A DNA stretch of 42,709 nt. Source: Komagataeibacter sp. FNDCF1 (GTDB lineage Bacteria > Pseudomonadota > Alphaproteobacteria > Acetobacterales > Acetobacteraceae). The DNA lies in the NCBI RefSeq assembly GCF_021295335.1, contig NZ_JAIWOT010000003.1, positions 1 through 42,709 of the forward strand, read 5' to 3'. The notes beneath the pieces are model-generated. The model saw only the letters and a list, made by a program, of their open reading frames with translations. It was not told the DNA's origin and did no database searches. Below are positions 40,342 to 42,709 of the stretch, piece after piece. The position numbers were made by a program, and so were the translations under genes. The stretch's first letter is position 1; every line of letters starts with the position of its first letter.

Positions 40342-40372
40342 TGAATTATAGGCTCAATGAACCTATAATTCA
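40342..40372. promoter_or_regulatory. Operator-like inverted repeat
   Basis: TGAATTATAGG (40342-40352) and its exact reverse complement (40362-40372) are 9 bp apart, starting 2 bp upstream of the gene that starts at 40339. Arm and spacer lengths equal those of the repeat at 12368-12398. The distal arm contains the stop of the truncated PIN gene. Likely bound by the HTH protein at 39562. Confidence 0.55.
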
Positions 40373-40548
40373 AGCAGATCCCGCCGTCGTCCTTCCGGCA
40401 GCAGCGCCAACCCATACAGGATATCGGCCTGGGTCATGGTCGTGATGAAGATGGTCATCATGGACTGACGGGACATCCAGGCCAGCACCACCCCGTCAGG
40501 CCCGGAGCGCATCAGTTCGGAGAGGATGTTGGTGTCGAGAACGATCAC
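40363..40548 (-). pseudogene. 3'-truncated FitB-type PIN toxin
   Basis: MIVLDTNILSELMRSGPDGV, MTQADILYGLALLPEGRRRD is the first half of a FitB-type PIN domain, ending after 61 codons at a TAG within the adjoining operator repeat. The third and fourth catalytic acids are missing. It overlaps the antitoxin by 4 bp. The insertion of the HTH pair apparently replaced its 3' half. Confidence 0.82.
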
Positions 40549-40790
40549 ACTCCGAAATCCACATCCCTGATAGCCTCACGGGACACGGCAGGCAGGTCTA
40601 CCCCGTCCAGCCTAGCAAAACGCTGGTGGATGGCCTGACCGGCATCCACCCCCTGCGACACTTCAGCGGAAAGAGCCGAGCGCAGGATATCGCGCACCTC
40701 TTCCTCCATGGAACGCCCATGCTGTGCTGCGCGCAGACGGAGCCGCTGCTTGAGACTGTCATCGAGATTGCGAATAATCATGACGGCCAT
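40545..40790 (-). CDS. FitA/VapB-type ribbon-helix-helix antitoxin
   Basis: This 81-residue protein opens MAVMIIRNLDDSLKQRLRLR, AAQHGRSMEEEVRDILRSAL, an Arc-type antitoxin. Its C-terminal helix (LDGVDLPAVSREAIRDVDF) would bind the PIN toxin, now truncated. It is intact and may remain as an orphan repressor. Bases 40880-40935 upstream echo the end of mucR (AACTGGCCTGAA...TCCAGAC) but encode nothing. Confidence 0.82.
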   Translation of the reverse strand: MAVMIIRNLDDSLKQRLRLRAAQHGRSMEEEVRDILRSALSAEVSQGVDAGQAIHQRFARLDGVDLPAVSREAIRDVDFGV

Positions 40791-40949
40791 AGGAACCTCC
40801 AGCAGGCAATGACAGCATTGCAGTCACTGACTGCGCATTTTCAATCATCAGGTCAGGTTAGGTGTTTGAGGGAAGAGACGAAATCTCGCGCCAAGCTGAA
40901 AACGGAAGCGCAGGTCTAAACTGGCCTGAAAATCCAGACGGAAACAGAA

Positions 40950-40975
40950 CGCGGGAACGATCTCTCATTCCCGCG
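40950..40975 (-). terminator. Candidate terminator
   Basis: CGCGGGAA (40950-40957) pairs with TTCCCGCG (40968-40975) over a 10-nt loop. It begins 8 bp past the stop of the minus-strand gene at 40983 and is followed on that strand by TTCTGTTTCC. A weak rho-independent terminator is plausible. Confidence 0.45.
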
Positions 40976-40982
40976 CTGAAGA

Positions 40983-41237
40983 TTACCAGTAATATTCGTG
41001 GGGGCGTCGGGTTCCGGTATACGGAAAGACTGCCTCGAGAGGATCGAGATCGCCCTTGATGATCAGGTGGGCAATATGCCTGTCATGATGACGGCCAGGG
41101 CGGATATCGTGCAGATGGCTGTACCAGTTTGGAGATTCAGAGGCATCACGTGAGCCTCCATAGCCACAGCGATCCGGCCGGTTGGCCCAGCGATGGTCTC
41201 GGCCGTGTCTGTGGCTGTGATGATAGGTGCGAGACAT
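40983..41237 (-). CDS. Conserved small His/Arg-rich protein, unknown
   Basis: This protein of about 84 residues opens MSRTYHHSHRHGRDHRWANR, PDRCGYGGSRDASESPNWYS and ends RRPHEYYW. The layout (basic His-rich start, CGY, middle of charged residues, YYW end) resembles small conserved plasmid/phage proteins of alphaproteobacteria, possibly nucleic-acid binding. GGAGGGGAAG precedes the start at 41237. Function unknown. Confidence 0.6.
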   Translation of the reverse strand: MSRTYHHSHRHGRDHRWANRPDRCGYGGSRDASESPNWYSHLHDIRPGRHHDRHIAHLIIKGDLDPLEAVFPYTGTRRPHEYYW

Positions 41238-41313
41238 GGGAGCTTCCCCTCCATGACGCACGGAGTGATTTCCGAGCGTACCTACATCACCCGATCTCCC
41301 CTGTTCTGGTTGT

Positions 41314-41730
41314 TCATTTGCTCCTGACCACCGGCTTAAGCCTTGCCTGCAGGGTCATGGCCGCGATCATGCCGGAACGGCTCTCATGGGATGATCTGGC
41401 AAGCGCATCCAGCCGCTCCAGAACGCGACGGGGAAGGGAGATGTTCGCTCGTTCCACCCGGTCATCAAGGACGGCCGGATCAATGGTGACAAAGCCCACT
41501 GTCCAGCCCTCATAATCCGGGTTGTTCTGGATGGCGTCGAGTGTGCTGGGAGAAGGCACAGCCTCTCCGGCATCCAGCGTGGCGTCGATCCATGCCGCAG
41601 CGGCCTCTTCCGCATTGGAAATGGCTTCATCGAGCGTGTCGCCTGCCGAAAAGCAGCCGGGAAGGTCAGGAAAGACAACACCAAATGTCGTTGCCTCGCT
41701 GCCCCGTTCGATAACAACCGGATAGCGCAT
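41314..41730 (-). CDS. hicB: HicB-family antitoxin
   Basis: This protein of about 138 residues has an N-terminal degraded-RNase-H HicB fold (MRYPVVIERGSEATTFGVVF, PDLPGCFSAGDTLDEAISNA) and a C-terminal ribbon-helix-helix (ANISLPRRVLERLDALARSS, HESRSGMIAAM). It is the antitoxin and repressor of hicA just upstream. The start at 41730 follows AGGAGG and lies 10 bp after the hicA stop. Confidence 0.9.
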   Translation of the reverse strand: MRYPVVIERGSEATTFGVVFPDLPGCFSAGDTLDEAISNAEEAAAAWIDATLDAGEAVPSPSTLDAIQNNPDYEGWTVGFVTIDPAVLDDRVERANISLPRRVLERLDALARSSHESRSGMIAAMTLQARLKPVVRSK

Positions 41731-41740
41731 GATGATCCTC

Positions 41741-41920
41741 CTAGAGACCCGCCTGTTTGCGGATGGCGGCAACCAGACCGGTGCCCAGATCCTTTTTGGG
41801 ATGAGGGACGACCACGATCCCTGGTCGCGACGGATGTTTGAAGACGTTGTGTGAACCGCGCACGCGATCCAGCTTCCAGCCTGCTTTTTCCAGCTCCCGG
41901 ATCAGATCGGCACTTTTCAT
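41741..41920 (-). CDS. hicA: HicA mRNA interferase toxin
   Basis: This 59-residue toxin reads MKSADLIRELEKAGWKLDRV, RGSHNVFKHPSRPGIVVVPH, PKKDLGTGLVAAIRKQAGL. The dsRBD-like fold and catalytic His in GSH are intact, unlike the remnant at 37866. It is first in the hicAB operon, the normal order. It probably cleaves mRNA when HicB is lost. Confidence 0.9.
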   Translation of the reverse strand: MKSADLIRELEKAGWKLDRVRGSHNVFKHPSRPGIVVVPHPKKDLGTGLVAAIRKQAGL

Positions 41921-41980
41921 TTACACATCATACACACGTCCTGATCCTTGTTCAAGAAGGCAGGTAAAAGGATGTGACCT

Positions 41981-42450
41981 GGCCGTCAATTCCCTGCAAT
42001 GCCCGTAGAGCACTTTGGGAGGCCGTACAGAGCGCAATTCCCTCTATGGCCTACCCCAACTAGCCACCACGTTCGGTAACGTCTGTACGGTCATCCTGTA
42101 GCGCCTGGTTGGCATGCTGCAACATGTGAGTCGCTGAATGACCGTCTGAACTCTATTGTGTCTTGAGCAGATTGCGGTCTTGCCCGGTTTTTCTGGCGTT
42201 ACAGGCGTCGGGCGAGCGCAGAGCGGGAGCCCCATAGGGCGCCGAAGGTGCCGACGCAGGCGGGAGGATGCCAGTGAAGGGACGATGCGTTTATCGCATT
42301 GTCACATGATATTTTCACGCCAAAGGCGTGTCCGTTTAGCGCAGCCCTGGAAGGGCGAGCAGGGGGATGCCGGGTGGGAGATCGCGCGAAGCGCGATCGG
42401 GAGGGGCCGTAGGCCGCGAGCCGGCGGGACGGAGCTCCCAAGAGGCGGTG
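41981..42450. repeat. Hairpin-array repeat, copy B (origin-proximal)
   Basis: Second copy of the element at 32328-32793. Hairpins match copy A, with most changes in loops or compensated: GATCGCGC-GAA-GCGCGATC (42380-42398; loop AAA in A), GACGATGCG-TTTAT-CGCATTGTC (42281-42303; loop replaced, one G.T wobble), GGCGCC-GAA-GGTGCC (near 42238-42252), GCCCT-GGA-AGGGC, and GGGAC-GGA-GCTCCC, where a G:C pair has become A:T. It ends 38 bp before the DnaA box, which points to an origin or copy-control role. Confidence 0.8.
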
Positions 42451-42607
42451 ATCAAATTTAAATTTGGAATTTTTAGGATTTGAGAAATTATCCACAGGAT
42501 GAAAAACCAAAGACGGTGTTAAATATGTGTTAGATTCTGTGTTAAGGGATTTCAATGGGTCCATAAGTAGATGATTTAAAAAGATAAATTATCATAATTC
42601 CGCTGTT

Positions 42608-42673
42608 TTGGTATTTAAAACCCCGAATCTTGGTATTTAAAACCCCGAATCTTGGTATTTAAAACCCCGAATC
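42608..42673 (+). repeat. Three tandem 22-bp iterons
   Basis: Perfect contiguous copies at 42608-42629, 42630-42651 and 42652-42673, each beginning TTGGTATTTAAAACCCCGAA. The 22-bp period places RepA on one face of the helix. Two diverged copies follow, at 42683-42702 and within repA (2-22). Confidence 0.93.
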
Positions 42674-42682
42674 ACTTGACAC

Positions 42683-42702
42683 GGGTATCTGAAACCCCGA
42701 AC
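42683..42702 (+). repeat. Diverged iteron in the repA promoter
   Basis: GGGTATCTGAAACCCCGAAC matches the iteron core and shares TATCTGAAACC with the copy inside repA rather than with the tandem array. It overlaps the expected promoter spacer after TTGACA, so RepA bound here would block transcription. Confidence 0.82.
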
Positions 42703-42709
42703 GTAAATT

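Larger units (their letters stand above)
42456..42709. other. oriV: Origin of replication (oriV) region
   Basis: A perfect DnaA box TTATCCACA lies at 42488-42496. It is followed by three GTGTTA repeats (42516-42546), an AT-rich stretch at about 42565-42600 suited for melting, then the iterons. TTGACA at 42676-42681 looks like a -35 box for repA; a matching -10 at normal spacing is not clear. The layout is that of an iteron-controlled theta replicon. Confidence 0.85.

Noticed and set aside
40880..40935. Echo of the mucR 3' end upstream of the FitA-type gene
   Set aside because: About 50 bp resemble 31190-31215, but no frame is preserved; too short to call a gene remnant with confidence.
42676..42709. 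A full sigma-70 promoter for repA
   Set aside because: TTGACA is present, but the best -10-like sequence (TAAATT at 42704) is 22 bp away and adjoins the ATG, so only the -35 match is reported.
1..42709. tRNA, rRNA or known riboswitch sequences
   Set aside because: No cloverleaf, rRNA or familiar riboswitch signature was recognised on either strand by eye.

Overview
The window reads as a complete circular plasmid of an acetic acid bacterium (Acetobacteraceae, Komagataeibacter/Gluconacetobacter/Acetobacter type), opened at the repA start codon. The last bases hold a perfect DnaA box, an AT-rich stretch and iterons that sit directly upstream of repA at base 1, and one more iteron copy lies inside the first repA codons. 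The host inference rests on a 930-bp IS5-family element of the IS1031 type with a TNA target duplication, on alphaproteobacterial RepA, TraA, TraC/TraD and MucR proteins, and on GC-rich codon use. It is an inference, not a database result.

Layout: (1) 1-2.2 kb, replication and partition: RepA, a ribbon-helix-helix partner and ParA. (2) 2.2-8.5 kb, a segment bounded by two tyrosine recombinases, carrying a WGR-domain protein, two decayed toxin-antitoxin (TA) pairs and two tandem ClC chloride/proton antiporters. (3) 8.5-13.8 kb, a Fic protein, an unrecognised membrane-anchored protein, an IS1031-like element, a small GIY-YIG protein and an IS427-like element. (4) 13.8-22.1 kb, a minus-strand operon of Fic, MmeI-like DNA methyltransferase, DEAD/DEAH helicase and T5orf172 GIY-YIG nuclease. 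It looks like a restriction/defence system, and its methyltransferase is broken by an IS630-family insertion. (5) 22.2-25.3 kb, a DUF6118 protein and three TA modules downstream of traA. (6) 25.3-31.4 kb, mobilisation: the TraA relaxase/helicase, a candidate oriT, TraC and TraD, a sugar/xenobiotic acetyltransferase cargo, a MucR regulator and a small antitoxin. (7) 31.6-32.8 kb, a Phd antitoxin with an unknown partner, then the first copy of a hairpin-rich repeat. (8) 32.8-36.5 kb, a Tn3-family transposon with 38-bp inverted repeats. (9) 36.5-42 kb, a dense TA island (PIN/Phd, PemK, DUF2442, an HTH pair, broken FitAB, HicAB). (10) 42.0-42.7 kb, the second copy of the hairpin-rich repeat and the origin.

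The plasmid encodes its own replication, partition, relaxase and auxiliary transfer proteins, but no mating-pair formation genes, so it is probably mobilisable rather than self-transmissible. The strongest candidates for undescribed biology are three. First, a ~465-bp hairpin array present twice, with stems conserved between copies, partly by compensatory change. Second, a 72-codon gene with its own Shine-Dalgarno sequence nested in another frame inside an inserted segment of traA. Third, the Fic/methyltransferase/helicase/GIY-YIG operon, whose reading frame is exactly restored if the IS and a 3-bp duplication are removed.
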